Shown piece by piece: positions 25,555 to 34,271 of a DNA stretch of 50,194 nt. Positions within the stretch are counted from its first letter, which is position 1, and each line of letters opens with the position of its first letter. Under the pieces are notes generated by a model. That model searched no databases. It worked only from the letters and a program-made list of their open reading frames with translations, and was not told where the DNA came from. This stretch comes from JARKQH01 sp964631605 (GTDB lineage: Bacteria > Verrucomicrobiota > Verrucomicrobiia > Limisphaerales > UBA8199), in NCBI GenBank assembly GCA_964631605.1, contig CAZVYG010000030.1, positions 1 to 50,194 on the forward strand. The letters run 5' to 3'. Made by a program: the position numbers and the translations under genes.

Positions 25555-27288
25555 ATGAAATTCCTATTCTCGCAACTGACCGTGTTTCTGCAACCGGCCA
25601 CGCAACGCCGGAATGTTCGCCTGCTGATCAAGTTCCTGCTGGCGCTGTTGGTCCTGGTGACTCTTTACAGCATTGCGTTCCACGTGCTCATGGGCTGGGA
25701 GGGGCAAACCCACAGTTGGCTCACCGGCTTTTATTGGACCTTGACGGTGATGTCCACGCTCGGCTTTGGGGACATCACCTTTACGAGCGACCTGGGACGC
25801 GGTTTTTCGATCCTGGTGCTGTTATCGGGAATGGTGTTTCTGCTGATCCTGCTGCCCTTCACCTTCATCGAATTCTTTTACGCGCCCTGGATGCGGGTGC
25901 AGGACGAATTGCGGGCCCCCCGCGAGCTGCCGGAAACGACTGCCGGGCATGTGCTTCTGACCAACCACGATCCGGTCTCGGTGGCGCTGATCCACAAGCT
26001 GACCCATTACGGTTACTCCTACGCGCTGCTGGTGGGGGAGCTCAAGCAGGCGCTGGAACTCCATGACCTCGGTTTCAAAGTGGTTTACGGGGAGCCGGAC
26101 CGGCCCGAGACCTACCGGCTTGTCCGCGCGGACCGGGCGGCGCTGGTGGCCGCCACCGGCAGCGACGTCGCCAACACCCATATTGCCTTCAACGTGCGCG
26201 AGCTCAGCCTGACCGTCCCCATCGTCACGACGGCGGCCGCGCCCGACTCGGTGGACATCATGCGGTTGGCGGGCAGCTCGCAGGTCATTCAGCTTTCAGA
26301 AATGATGGGCCAATCCCTGGCCCGGCGAGTCAGCGGCGCCGACGCCCGCGCGCACGTCATCGGGGAATTTGGCAGCCTGCTCATTGCGGAGGCGACTCCG
26401 GCCGGCACGCCGTTGGTGGGCAAAACCCTCGCCCAAAGCCGCTTGCGCGAGCTGACCGGCGCCACGGTGGTCGGATTGTGGAAACGGGGCGTTTTCAACA
26501 CTGCCACCGCCGACACCATTATTGAGGCCAATTCCGTGCTGGTGCTGGCGGGGTCTGCCGAGCAGCTCCGCAAATACGATGAATTCTTTTGCATTTACCA
26601 TTTGAGCAGTGATCCGGTGATCATCATCGGCGCCGGCGGCGTGGGCCGCGCCACCGCTCGCGCCTTGGCCGAACGCGAAGTGGACTATCGCATTGTCGAA
26701 TCGGCGCGCGGGCGAATCGCCGACGACCCCAAATACATTCATGGCAACGCCGCCGACCTCACCACCCTGGAACGCGCCGGCATTCGCACCGCCCCGGCGG
26801 TGGTGATTACGACCCGCGATGACGCAACCAGCATTTATCTGACCATCTATTGTCGCCGGTTGCGTCCGGATATCCAGATTCTCAGCCGCGCCACCGGCGA
26901 GCGCAGTGTATCCACCTTGCACCGGGCGGGGGCGGATTTTGTCCTTTCCTACGCTTCCATGGGCGCCACGGCCATCTTCAATTACCTCAAGAGCACCAGC
27001 ATTCTCATGCTCGCCGAAGGATTGCACGTCGCGGAAACGGAAGTGCCCGAAAGTCTGGTGGGCAAGACTTTGGCTGAGGCGGCGATTCCCCAGCAAACCG
27101 CGTGTAATGTCGTGGCCATTCGCTCCGCAGCCGGCGTCGAGATTAATCCCCGGCCGACCGCTCAGCTTGCCACGGGGGACGAACTCATTCTGATTTGCAC
27201 TCCCGGCGCCGAGGAACGCTTCCTCAGCCGGTTCGGCCCGCAGCATTTGGAACGAAAGCCGATCGGCGGCACTGCCACCACCGCCTGA
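25555..27288 (+). CDS. Potassium channel with two RCK (TrkA) modules
   Basis: A 577-residue inner-membrane protein. TM1 (about 23-45), pore helix and filter STLGFGD (residues 67-73) and TM2 (about 84-110) form a two-helix K+ channel subunit. The cytoplasmic part has two TrkA-N/RCK domains. The first (about 130-250) has a degenerate nucleotide motif (LLTNHDPVSVALIHKL). The second (about 355-480) has an intact Rossmann glycine motif, IIIGAGGVGRATARAL, with acidic Glu after it. TrkA-C domains follow each (LVGKTLAQSRLRELTGATVVG and LVGKTLAEAAIPQQTACNVVA). This matches GsuK/MthK-like tetrameric channels gated by nucleotide or ligand binding. The start is ATG 25555. Likely monocistronic, convergent with a LysR gene. 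Confidence 0.9.
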   Translation: MKFLFSQLTVFLQPATQRRNVRLLIKFLLALLVLVTLYSIAFHVLMGWEGQTHSWLTGFYWTLTVMSTLGFGDITFTSDLGRGFSILVLLSGMVFLLILLPFTFIEFFYAPWMRVQDELRAPRELPETTAGHVLLTNHDPVSVALIHKLTHYGYSYALLVGELKQALELHDLGFKVVYGEPDRPETYRLVRADRAALVAATGSDVANTHIAFNVRELSLTVPIVTTAAAPDSVDIMRLAGSSQVIQLSEMMGQSLARRVSGADARAHVIGEFGSLLIAEATPAGTPLVGKTLAQSRLRELTGATVVGLWKRGVFNTATADTIIEANSVLVLAGSAEQLRKYDEFFCIYHLSSDPVIIIGAGGVGRATARALAEREVDYRIVESARGRIADDPKYIHGNAADLTTLERAGIRTAPAVVITTRDDATSIYLTIYCRRLRPDIQILSRATGERSVSTLHRAGADFVLSYASMGATAIFNYLKSTSILMLAEGLHVAETEVPESLVGKTLAEAAIPQQTACNVVAIRSAAGVEINPRPTAQLATGDELILICTPGAEERFLSRFGPQHLERKPIGGTATTA

Positions 27289-27348
27289 TGGCGCGCCGGA
27301 CCGCGCCTTCTATCCCCGCGCTCTCGAACAGAGGGGGAGCACCGCCTC

Positions 27349-28230
27349 CTATTTCTGCTCCTTGAGGGCCGCCAGGAAGGCTTTCATCGCGGGCGAGAGC
27401 ACCTTGTTCCTGCGGTAGATGGCCGCCAGCGGCCGCGAGAATTTGCCGTCGTCCAGGGCGATCTGCGCCAGGGTCTGCTTGGCCACCTCCTGGACCACCG
27501 TCCCCTCCGGCACGATGGCGACGCCCGCATCAATCTCCACCGCCCGCTTGACCGTCTCAATATTGTCAAACTCCATCACGTGGTTCACCTGCACCGCGTG
27601 CTCTTTGAGCAACCGGTCCAGCGCCCGCCGCGTGGGAATGTCCGGCTCGAACCCGATGAATTTCTGCCCGTTCAGCGCCTTGAGCTTCACCACCTTCTGC
27701 CGGGCCAGCGGGTGCCGCGGATGCGTGATCAACACCAGCGGATCCTCGCGCAGGGGGTAGATCTCCAGCTTCGGATCCCGCACCGGATAAGCCACCAGGC
27801 CCAAATCCACCGCGTTGCCAATCACATCCTCGTAAACCTGGTTCGCGCGGCGGTATTCCACGTGAACGTTGACCGTCGGATAATTCTTCAGGAACTTTTT
27901 CAGGTAGGACGGCAAATCGTGCAATCCGATGCTGTAGATCGTCGCCACGCGGATGGTCCCGGAAACAATTTTCTTGATTTCCTGGAGCTTGTTCTGGAGC
28001 TCCTGGTAGGTGTCCAGGAGGCGTTTGCTGTAATCGTAAAGCACCTCCCCTTCCTGGGTCAGCCGAAACTTCTTTTTGCTGCGCTCGATCAGCAGCGCTT
28101 TGAACTGCCGTTCCAGCGAGCTCATTTGCTGGCTCACCGCTGATTGCGTGACCCCATTGATTTGCGCGGCCTTGGTAAAACTCTGGGTTTCGGCCAGGTC
28201 ACAAAACACCTTCAGGCTTTCGATTTGCAT
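27349..28230 (-). CDS. LysR-family transcriptional regulator
   Basis: A 293-residue LysR regulator from ATG 28230 (MQIESLKVFCDLAETQSF); an in-frame upstream start at 28263 adds a non-conserved stretch. The winged helix-turn-helix is FTKAAQINGVTQSAVSQQMSSLE, followed by the linker helix and a periplasmic-binding-like effector domain (RVATIYSIGLHDLPSYLKKF, GLVAYPV, GVAIVPEG). It resembles CysB/CysL/CbbR-type members, but the effector cannot be assigned. It follows PNP and cytidine deaminase on the same strand with a 77-bp gap and may not regulate them. Confidence 0.92.
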   Translation of the reverse strand: MQIESLKVFCDLAETQSFTKAAQINGVTQSAVSQQMSSLERQFKALLIERSKKKFRLTQEGEVLYDYSKRLLDTYQELQNKLQEIKKIVSGTIRVATIYSIGLHDLPSYLKKFLKNYPTVNVHVEYRRANQVYEDVIGNAVDLGLVAYPVRDPKLEIYPLREDPLVLITHPRHPLARQKVVKLKALNGQKFIGFEPDIPTRRALDRLLKEHAVQVNHVMEFDNIETVKRAVEIDAGVAIVPEGTVVQEVAKQTLAQIALDDGKFSRPLAAIYRRNKVLSPAMKAFLAALKEQK

Positions 28231-28307
28231 AAGTTTGAGAAATACAACAAACCCTTCACGCAATCAACTAATGTTTTGCCAGACTAATGAACCCCGGCCC
28301 GCGCCGC

Positions 28308-28722
28308 TCAGGCTTCCGACATCGGCACCGCCACAAACGCCTCGGGAAGCAATTCCCGCACGGCAAATCGCCGCCCTTGCGCCAAATCCCGGCTGTCGGC
28401 CACCCAAACCGAAGCCTTGGGCGCGTATTCGGCCAGGAGTTGGCGGCAGNNNNNNNNNNCAGGCGCCGCAGGGCATCGGCCCCCCGGGTGCGGGAGCGAC
28501 CACCGCCACCGCCACAAAATCCCGGAAACCGCTGGTCAGCGCGCGAAACAGGGCTACTCGCTCGGCGCAACACGTGAGACCGTAACTGGCGCTTTCGACG
28601 TTGGCACCCGTGATAATCCTTCCGCGTCGCGTCAGCAAGGCCGCGCCCACCTTGAACTGGGAATACGGGGCAACCGCCCCTGCCCGCGCCCGGGCGGCGG
28701 CCCGGATCAACTTATGCATCAT
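28308..28722 (-). CDS. cdd: Cytidine deaminase (split by a 10-N gap)
   Basis: The gene converts (deoxy)cytidine to (deoxy)uridine in pyrimidine salvage. The N-terminal part (MMHKLIRAAARARAGAVAPY, SQFKVGAALL, NVESASYGLTCCAERVAL) carries the zinc Cys and catalytic Glu of C-A-E. The rest (CRQLLAEYAPKASVWVAD, ending VAVPMSEA) lies beyond ten N at 28450-28459 in another frame. If the flanks are joined by their shared CTG, the zinc motif PCGACRQ is restored and the gene becomes 133 codons in one frame, the normal length for tetrameric enzymes. The gap is therefore an assembly artefact, not a mutation. Start ATG 28722 overlaps the end of the PNP gene by 11 bases, indicating translational coupling. 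Confidence 0.9.
28450..28459. other. Assembly gap (10 N)
   Basis: Ten unresolved bases inside cdd. On the minus strand the left side ends GGCGCCTG and the right side begins CTGCCGCC. Collapsing the shared CTG gives an uninterrupted gene, so probably no sequence is missing. Confidence 0.95.
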
Positions 28723-29581
28723 GATGTTGCCCATAAATCCTCGCAAACGCCCCCAGCAGTTCCGCACCGGCGACACTCACCCGGCCGGCCGTTTCCAAAA
28801 CCTCCTGGTGCGACAAGGTCTGTCGGGTTCGTCCCGCCGCCAGATTTGTGATGCAGGACAAACCGGCCACGCGCAGGCCGCACTGCCGCGCAACAATCGT
28901 CTCAGGTACCGTGCTCATGCCCACCGCGTCAGCGCCCAAACGCGCAAACGCCCGAATTTCCGCCGGAGTTTCGTAGCTCGGCCCCCCCACCGCCAGGTAA
29001 ACCCCGCAATGCAGGCGCACTCTGCAACGGCGGCCAGCCGCCTCGAGCCACCGCCGCAGGCCCGCATCATAGGCGCGGGTCAGATCCACAAACCTTGGCA
29101 AACCCGAAGCCACGTCTCCCCGCAACGGATTGGCTCCCATCAGGTTGATATGGTCCGAAATCACCATGAAATCCCCCGCCCGGAACTGGCGATTGACTCC
29201 CCCCGCCGCGTTGGTCAAGAGCAGATCAGTTATCCCGCAGGCGGCCATCACCCGCACCGAACCCGTCACCGTCTCCATCGAATGTCCCTCATAATAATGT
29301 GCCCGGCCGCTGAACACCAATACCGGTGTGCCCTCCAGGTTCCCCACCACCACCCGCCCGCTATGGCCGCTCACACCCACGGGTGGCAAACCGGGGATGC
29401 GGGCGTAGGGCGATTCCCCGTGCACTTCCACTCGCGAAAGAACAGAGTCAAATCCGCTGCCCAGGATGATGCCCAGCGAGGGACGCAATGAGGAGAGCTT
29501 CCGCACCCGTGCGGCCGCGTCGCTCCACCACTCGTCGCCAACCGCGGACGGCGACCGCCTTGATTTCCGCTCGAACGCCAT
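28712..29581 (-). CDS. Purine nucleoside phosphorylase (trimeric type)
   Basis: A 289-residue PNP of the trimeric, inosine/guanosine-specific family (about 280 residues), converting purine nucleosides to base plus ribose 1-phosphate. Motifs: GIILGSGFDSVL (phosphate loop), GVSGHSGRVVVG, SGRAHYYEGH, LLTNAAGGVN, GGPSYETPAEIR (substrate Glu region), GADAVGMSTVPETIVARQCG and SCITNLAAG (Asn of the purine site). The stop overlaps the cytidine deaminase start, so the pair forms a nucleoside salvage operon. The divergent MoeB-like gene starts 31 bp away. Confidence 0.94.
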   Translation of the reverse strand: MAFERKSRRSPSAVGDEWWSDAAARVRKLSSLRPSLGIILGSGFDSVLSRVEVHGESPYARIPGLPPVGVSGHSGRVVVGNLEGTPVLVFSGRAHYYEGHSMETVTGSVRVMAACGITDLLLTNAAGGVNRQFRAGDFMVISDHINLMGANPLRGDVASGLPRFVDLTRAYDAGLRRWLEAAGRRCRVRLHCGVYLAVGGPSYETPAEIRAFARLGADAVGMSTVPETIVARQCGLRVAGLSCITNLAAGRTRQTLSHQEVLETAGRVSVAGAELLGAFARIYGQHHDA

Positions 29582-29612
29582 TTAGTTTGCCTCGCCCCTC
29601 AAGGGCTGATTG

Positions 29613-30761
29613 ATGGACTTGAACACTAATGAAGCGCGTCGTTATGCGCGCCAGCTCATTCTGCCCGAGGTCGGGCCGGAAGGCCAAAAGAAAATTCGCG
29701 CCGCCAGCGTGCTTTGCATCGGCGCGGGTGGACTGGGCTCCCCACTGGCCTTGTATCTCGCCGCCGCGGGAATCGGCAAGCTCGGCATCCTGGATTTTGA
29801 CGTCGTGGACATTTCCAACCTCCACCGCCAGGTGCTTCATGGAACCCCGGACGTGGGCCGAGCCAAAACCGAATCCGCCCGCGAGGCCATAGCCAACCTC
29901 AATCCGGACGTCGAGGTCGTTGTCCATCATACCCGTCTCACACGTGACAACGCCCTTGACCTGCTGCGCCCCTACGACGTCATTGCCGATGGGACCGATA
30001 ACTTCCCCACCCGCTACCTTGCCAATGACGCCTGTGTCCTTCTCCGCAAGCCGAATGTGTACGGGTCGGTGTTCCGCTTTGAAGGCCAGGCCAGCCTCTT
30101 CGCCCCGCACTTGGGCGGGCCCTGTTACCGCTGTCTTTACCCGGAACCGCCCCCTCCGGGATCGGTGCCGAGCTGCGCCGAGGGGGGCGTGCTGGGCGTG
30201 TTGCCCGGAATCATCGGTCTGATCCAAGCCACGGAAACTCTCAAACTCATTCTCGGCCGGGGAACCTCCCTGCTCAACCGTTTGCTCCTGTTCAATGCAC
30301 TGGACATGAAGTTTCGTGAGCTGAAACTTCGCCGGGACCCGGCCTGCCCCCTGTGCGGTCCAAACCCAACCATCACCGGACTGATAGACTACGATCCGTT
30401 TTGCGGCTCGCCAGCCCCCCGATCCACCCCGATTATGCACCCCGACGAAGTCTCGGTTTTCGACCTCAAACGCGCCCTCGACAACCCGTCGCTCGGCATC
30501 CGCCTCCTCGACGTGCGCGAGCCGGAGGAATTCCAAATCGCCCGCATCCCGGGCGCGCAGCTCGTTCCCTTGAGCCAACTGGGCCGGCGCTGGGCCGAAC
30601 TGAATCCCGACCAACCCTACTTCATTTACTGCAAATCCGGGGTGCGTTCCTTGCACGCGGTCCAGTTCCTGCGCCGACTCGGCTTCCGTTCGCTCAAGAG
30701 CGTGCAGGGCGGAATCGCCGCCTGGTCGGAGCAGGTTGATCCTTCCGTGCCCAAATACTAA
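29613..30761 (+). CDS. MoeB/ThiF-type E1 enzyme fused to rhodanese
   Basis: A 382-residue E1-like adenylyltransferase with a C-terminal rhodanese, the MoeZ/MoeBR design. It adenylates the C-terminal Gly-Gly of a small sulfur-carrier protein (MoaD/ThiS-like) and passes sulfur to it. The Rossmann motif VLCIGAGGLGSPLALYLA, LDFDVVDISNLHRQ and GTDNFPTRYL bind ATP; zinc cysteines are in CYRCLYP and CPLCG; SCAEGGVLGVLPG carries the conserved Cys of the crossover loop. The rhodanese (about 270-380) has LLDVREPEEF and active-site Cys in IYCKSGVRS. I use ATG 29613 rather than TTG 29610. ThiD follows 28 bp downstream, so a role in thiamine thiazole sulfur transfer is likely, though molybdopterin is possible. 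Confidence 0.93.
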   Translation: MDLNTNEARRYARQLILPEVGPEGQKKIRAASVLCIGAGGLGSPLALYLAAAGIGKLGILDFDVVDISNLHRQVLHGTPDVGRAKTESAREAIANLNPDVEVVVHHTRLTRDNALDLLRPYDVIADGTDNFPTRYLANDACVLLRKPNVYGSVFRFEGQASLFAPHLGGPCYRCLYPEPPPPGSVPSCAEGGVLGVLPGIIGLIQATETLKLILGRGTSLLNRLLLFNALDMKFRELKLRRDPACPLCGPNPTITGLIDYDPFCGSPAPRSTPIMHPDEVSVFDLKRALDNPSLGIRLLDVREPEEFQIARIPGAQLVPLSQLGRRWAELNPDQPYFIYCKSGVRSLHAVQFLRRLGFRSLKSVQGGIAAWSEQVDPSVPKY

Positions 30762-30789
30762 CCGTCTTTTCCCTCCTCAAAACTCCACG

Positions 30790-31605
30790 ATGCGCTCCTC
30801 CCTTCCCCTCCCCTGCGCCCTCACCATCGCCGGCTCCGACAGCGGTGGCGGGGCCGGCATCCAGGCTGACCTCAAGACCTTTGCCGCTCTCAACGTCCAC
30901 GGCACCAGCGCCATCACCTGTCTCACGGCGCAAAATCCCAAAGGCGTTCGCGGCATCCAGGCGGGCACCGTGGCGATCGTTTCCCAGCAAATTGAAGCCA
31001 TTTTCGAGGAGCTTCCGCCGGCCGCCGTCAAAACCGGCATGCTCTATTCCGCGCCGATCATTCAAGCCGTCGCCGACCTCCTGGACCGCCCCAAGGCCCC
31101 ACCCTTGGTGGTGGACCCGGTGATGGTTGCAACCAGCGGGGCCCGCCTGCTCAAACCGGCGGCTATCAGAAGCCTCTGCGACCGGCTGTTGCCGCTGGCG
31201 TCTCTCATCACCCCAAATCTTCACGAGGCCGAAATCCTCACCCAGCGCCCGCTCAAATCCGTCGAAGACTTGCGAACGGCGGCGCGCCTGCTCCACCAGC
31301 AGTTCGGATGCGCAGTTCTCCTCAAGGGGGGGCATCTGAAAGGCTTGCGTGAAGCCGTGGATATCTACTACGACCGCAACGAAGAGCTGTTGCTTACGGC
31401 GCCATTCATACGCCATGTCAGCACCCATGGCACCGGCTGCACCTACTCCGCCGCCATTACGGCCTGGCTGGCGCGCGGCCAGACCCTCCCCGAGGCTGTG
31501 AAGCGTGCCAAATTTTTCATCACCGGTGCAATCGCGGGCGCCCAACGCGCCGGGCGACACAGCGTTCTCAATAGCTTTTGGAACTTGAAGCGCCGCCAAC
31601 CGTAG
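30790..31605 (+). CDS. thiD: Hydroxymethylpyrimidine (phosphate) kinase
   Basis: A 271-residue ThiD that phosphorylates HMP and HMP-P in thiamine synthesis. ALTIAGSDSGGGAGIQADLKTF is the family start signature (read in two parts: residues about 10-30). VKTGMLYS, DPVMVATSGARLL, TPNLHEAEIL, VLLKGGHL and the anion-hole HGTGCTYSAAI are all present. Start ATG 30790 removes an unconserved 18-residue N-terminal extension available from 30736. Likely an operon with the upstream E1-rhodanese gene. Confidence 0.95.
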   Translation: MRSSLPLPCALTIAGSDSGGGAGIQADLKTFAALNVHGTSAITCLTAQNPKGVRGIQAGTVAIVSQQIEAIFEELPPAAVKTGMLYSAPIIQAVADLLDRPKAPPLVVDPVMVATSGARLLKPAAIRSLCDRLLPLASLITPNLHEAEILTQRPLKSVEDLRTAARLLHQQFGCAVLLKGGHLKGLREAVDIYYDRNEELLLTAPFIRHVSTHGTGCTYSAAITAWLARGQTLPEAVKRAKFFITGAIAGAQRAGRHSVLNSFWNLKRRQP

Positions 31606-31878
31606 CGGATTAGGCTCTCGAACAGGCCTTGCGGCTGGCCTGCCAAAAGGCCCCCCAACCCACAACCTCGCCTCGCGAACGAAGAGAAAAATCGGCCGGG
31701 CCTCCGGATTCAAAGGATTTTACAACGCTGCCCAATACTGGCGCTCAACCCGGCCCGCGGAAAGCAGGGAGACGGACCGGCGGCGCATCCCCAACTTTTC
31801 CCCCTCAAACACCGTCTTGCATTATTCGCAGCGCAATCTAAAGTAGGCGCACACGGTAACCAACAACCAATCACGTCT

Positions 31879-34125
31879 ATGAGCACAGACCATGTATGGA
31901 GATTCTTCCGCGCGGGTGGCTTCGACCAGGTGAAGCTGGAGACCGGCGCGGACTTGATCAACCTCGACCACCTCGACCAGAAGTTGTGGGTCGCGCTGGC
32001 CTGCCCCACCAAAGGCCTCGAGTTCGATTCCAGAACCCTCGAACTCATTGACACCGACAAGGACGGACGGATTCGCGCTCCCGAGTTGATCGCGGCCGTC
32101 AAGTGGGCCGGTTCCATGCTCAAAAACCCGGACGACCTGGTGAAGGGGCTCAGTTCCATCCCCCTTACGGCCATTAACGATGGGACGGCCGAAGGCGCCA
32201 GGCTGCTGGCGTCGGCCAAGCAAATCCTGGCCAACCTCGGCAAGAAAGACGCCGGCTCGATCTCCATCGAGGACGCCTCGGATGCCAATAAGATTTTTGC
32301 CAATACCACCCTCAACGGTGACGGCGTCATTATCCCGGAATCCGCCGACGACGATTTCACCAGGGGTGTCATCAAAGACATTGCGGATTGCATGGGCACC
32401 GTCCCGGACCGCTCCGGTAAACCCGGGATTGACCAGGCCAAGGTGGACGCGTTCTTCGCTGAATGCGCCGCCTTTGATGCCTGGAACAGGAAGGCCGAGG
32501 CCGAGGCCGCAACCCTCTTGCCCGCCGGCCCCGCGACTGCGGCCGCCGCCGAGGCTGTCAAGGCGATTAAAGCCAAGGTGGACGACTACTTCGGACGCTG
32601 CCGCCTCGCGGCTTTCGACCCGCGAGCGGTGGCCATCCTGAACCGGAAGGAAGAAGACTACTTCGCCATCGCCACCAAGGACCTCAGCATAACCGCCGCC
32701 GAAATTGCCAGCTTCCCCCTGGCTCATGTTGCCCCGGGCAAACCGCTGCCGCTCAAGACTGGCATTAATCCTGCCCATGCCGGCTCCGTGGCGGCGCTTT
32801 ACGCCAACGCCGTCAAACCCCTGCTCGGGGATAAACCGGAATTGACCGAGGCCGATTGGATGGCACTGCAGGCCAAACTCGCTCCCTACGAAGGCTGGCT
32901 CGCATCCAAAGCGGGCGCGGCGGTTGAAAAACTCGGCATCAAGCGCGTGCGCGAGATTCTTGCCAGCAAGGCCAGGGACAGCCTCAGCGCCCTGATCGCC
33001 AAGGACAAGGCGCTGGAACCGGAGGCCACCTCGATCGCCAATGTGGAGAAGCTGACCCGCCTGGTGCCCCACTTGCACAAGCTCTGCACCAATTTCGTCA
33101 ACTTCAAGGACCTGTATGGCGGCAAGGAGCCCGCGATCTTCCAATGCGGCACGCTGTACCTGGATCAACGGTCCTGCAACCTTTGTCTTACGGTCGAGGA
33201 CGCTGCCAAGCATGCCAGCATGGCGGGTCTGGCCGGCGCCTATCTGGCTTACTGCGATTGCGTCCGCAAGGGCACCGGCGAAAAGATGAGCATTGTCGCC
33301 GTCTTCTCCCAGGGCGACGACGACAACCTCATGGTGGGCCGAAACGGGGTTTTCTACGACCGCAAGGGCCGCGATTACGACGCCACCATCACCAAGATCA
33401 TCTCGAATCCCATCAGCCTGCGCCAGGCTTTCTGGATGCCCTATAAGAAATTCGTGCGGATGGTCGAAGAGATGATCGCGAAGCGCGCCGCCGCCGCCGA
33501 AGCCGCCTCGGACGCCAAACTTGCCCAGGCTGCCGCGGCTGCGGCCACCGCCGATAAAGCCAAACCCACCGAGCCCAAAAAGATTGATGTCGGCACAGTG
33601 GCGGCCCTGGGGGTCGCCTTCGGCGCGATCGGCGCCTTCTTCACCGCCGTCGCCACCGGCCTGGTCAAGATTGCGGCCTTCGGCCCCCTGGCCATCATCG
33701 GCGCACTGGTGGCCATCATCGCCCTCATCTCGGGGCCGTCCATGATCCTGGCCTACATCAAACTGCGCAAACGCAACCTCGGCCCAATCCTCGATGCCAA
33801 TGGCTGGGCCATCAATGCCAAAGCCAAGGTCAATGTGCCCTTCGGCACCTCCCTCACCGCCATCGCCAAGCTGCCGCCGGGCGCTCAACGGGATCTGATT
33901 GATCCGTTCGCCGAGAAAAAGAATCCCTGGCCCAAGATCCTCATTGCGCTGTTCATCGTCTATCTGGTCTGGCTGATCCTCGACCGCGGTGGCTATATCA
34001 ACCAGTGGACCCATGGCCATTTCGGCAAACCGAAACCCGTCCCCGCTCAGCCTGCGGCTCCCGATGCACCTGCCGCGCCCGCTGCCCCGGCGGCGCCCGC
34101 AGCGCCAGCCGAGGCGCCCAAATAA
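31879..34125 (+). CDS. Large EF-hand membrane protein of unknown function
   Basis: A 748-residue protein that I cannot name. Residues 1-70 (VWRFFRAGGFDQVKLETG then LDQKLWVALACP) lead to an EF-hand-like loop, DTDKDGRIRAPE (58-69). A second calcium-type loop, NGDGVIIPE, lies near residue 150. A long Ala/Lys-rich helical region follows. The middle (about 415-520) contains several Cys (FQCGTLYLDQRSCNLCL, YCDCVRKG) and is well structured. Three hydrophobic segments lie near 574-600, 605-630 and 692-712. The tail is a low-complexity run of AAP repeats. There is no signal peptide, so most of the chain is probably cytoplasmic with C-terminal membrane anchors. I recall similar 'EF-hand domain' hypothetical proteins in Bacteroidota and Verrucomicrobiota, all uncharacterised. 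A strong terminator follows at 34155. Confidence 0.8.
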   Translation: MSTDHVWRFFRAGGFDQVKLETGADLINLDHLDQKLWVALACPTKGLEFDSRTLELIDTDKDGRIRAPELIAAVKWAGSMLKNPDDLVKGLSSIPLTAINDGTAEGARLLASAKQILANLGKKDAGSISIEDASDANKIFANTTLNGDGVIIPESADDDFTRGVIKDIADCMGTVPDRSGKPGIDQAKVDAFFAECAAFDAWNRKAEAEAATLLPAGPATAAAAEAVKAIKAKVDDYFGRCRLAAFDPRAVAILNRKEEDYFAIATKDLSITAAEIASFPLAHVAPGKPLPLKTGINPAHAGSVAALYANAVKPLLGDKPELTEADWMALQAKLAPYEGWLASKAGAAVEKLGIKRVREILASKARDSLSALIAKDKALEPEATSIANVEKLTRLVPHLHKLCTNFVNFKDLYGGKEPAIFQCGTLYLDQRSCNLCLTVEDAAKHASMAGLAGAYLAYCDCVRKGTGEKMSIVAVFSQGDDDNLMVGRNGVFYDRKGRDYDATITKIISNPISLRQAFWMPYKKFVRMVEEMIAKRAAAAEAASDAKLAQAAAAAATADKAKPTEPKKIDVGTVAALGVAFGAIGAFFTAVATGLVKIAAFGPLAIIGALVAIIALISGPSMILAYIKLRKRNLGPILDANGWAINAKAKVNVPFGTSLTAIAKLPPGAQRDLIDPFAEKKNPWPKILIALFIVYLVWLILDRGGYINQWTHGHFGKPKPVPAQPAAPDAPAAPAAPAAPAAPAEAPK

Positions 34126-34154
34126 CCCCCGGCCTCATCGGTCGCTCTGATAAC

Positions 34155-34197
34155 AACCCTGCCCTGGCTTTGGCTCCCGGGCAGGGTTCTTCTTTCT
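34155..34197 (+). terminator. Intrinsic terminator after the EF-hand gene
   Basis: AACCCTGCCC (34155-34164) and GGGCAGGGTT (34179-34188) are exact reverse complements around a 14-nt loop, followed by the T-rich CTTCTTTCT. It lies 30 bp after the stop codon. Confidence 0.85.
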
Positions 34198-34271
34198 CCG
34201 CCGGGCCGGCTTCGCCTGTCCCGAGCCCTTTTTCCTCTGGCTTTTTCCACGGTCTTCTTTTGAATGACGCT

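Noticed and set aside
27290..27315. Terminator between the channel and LysR genes
   Set aside because: GGCGC...GCGCC is only a 5-bp stem and lacks a T-run.
34005..34271. Longer start for the C39-like protein
   Set aside because: The extension overlaps the upstream gene and the terminator, and would bury the signal peptide.
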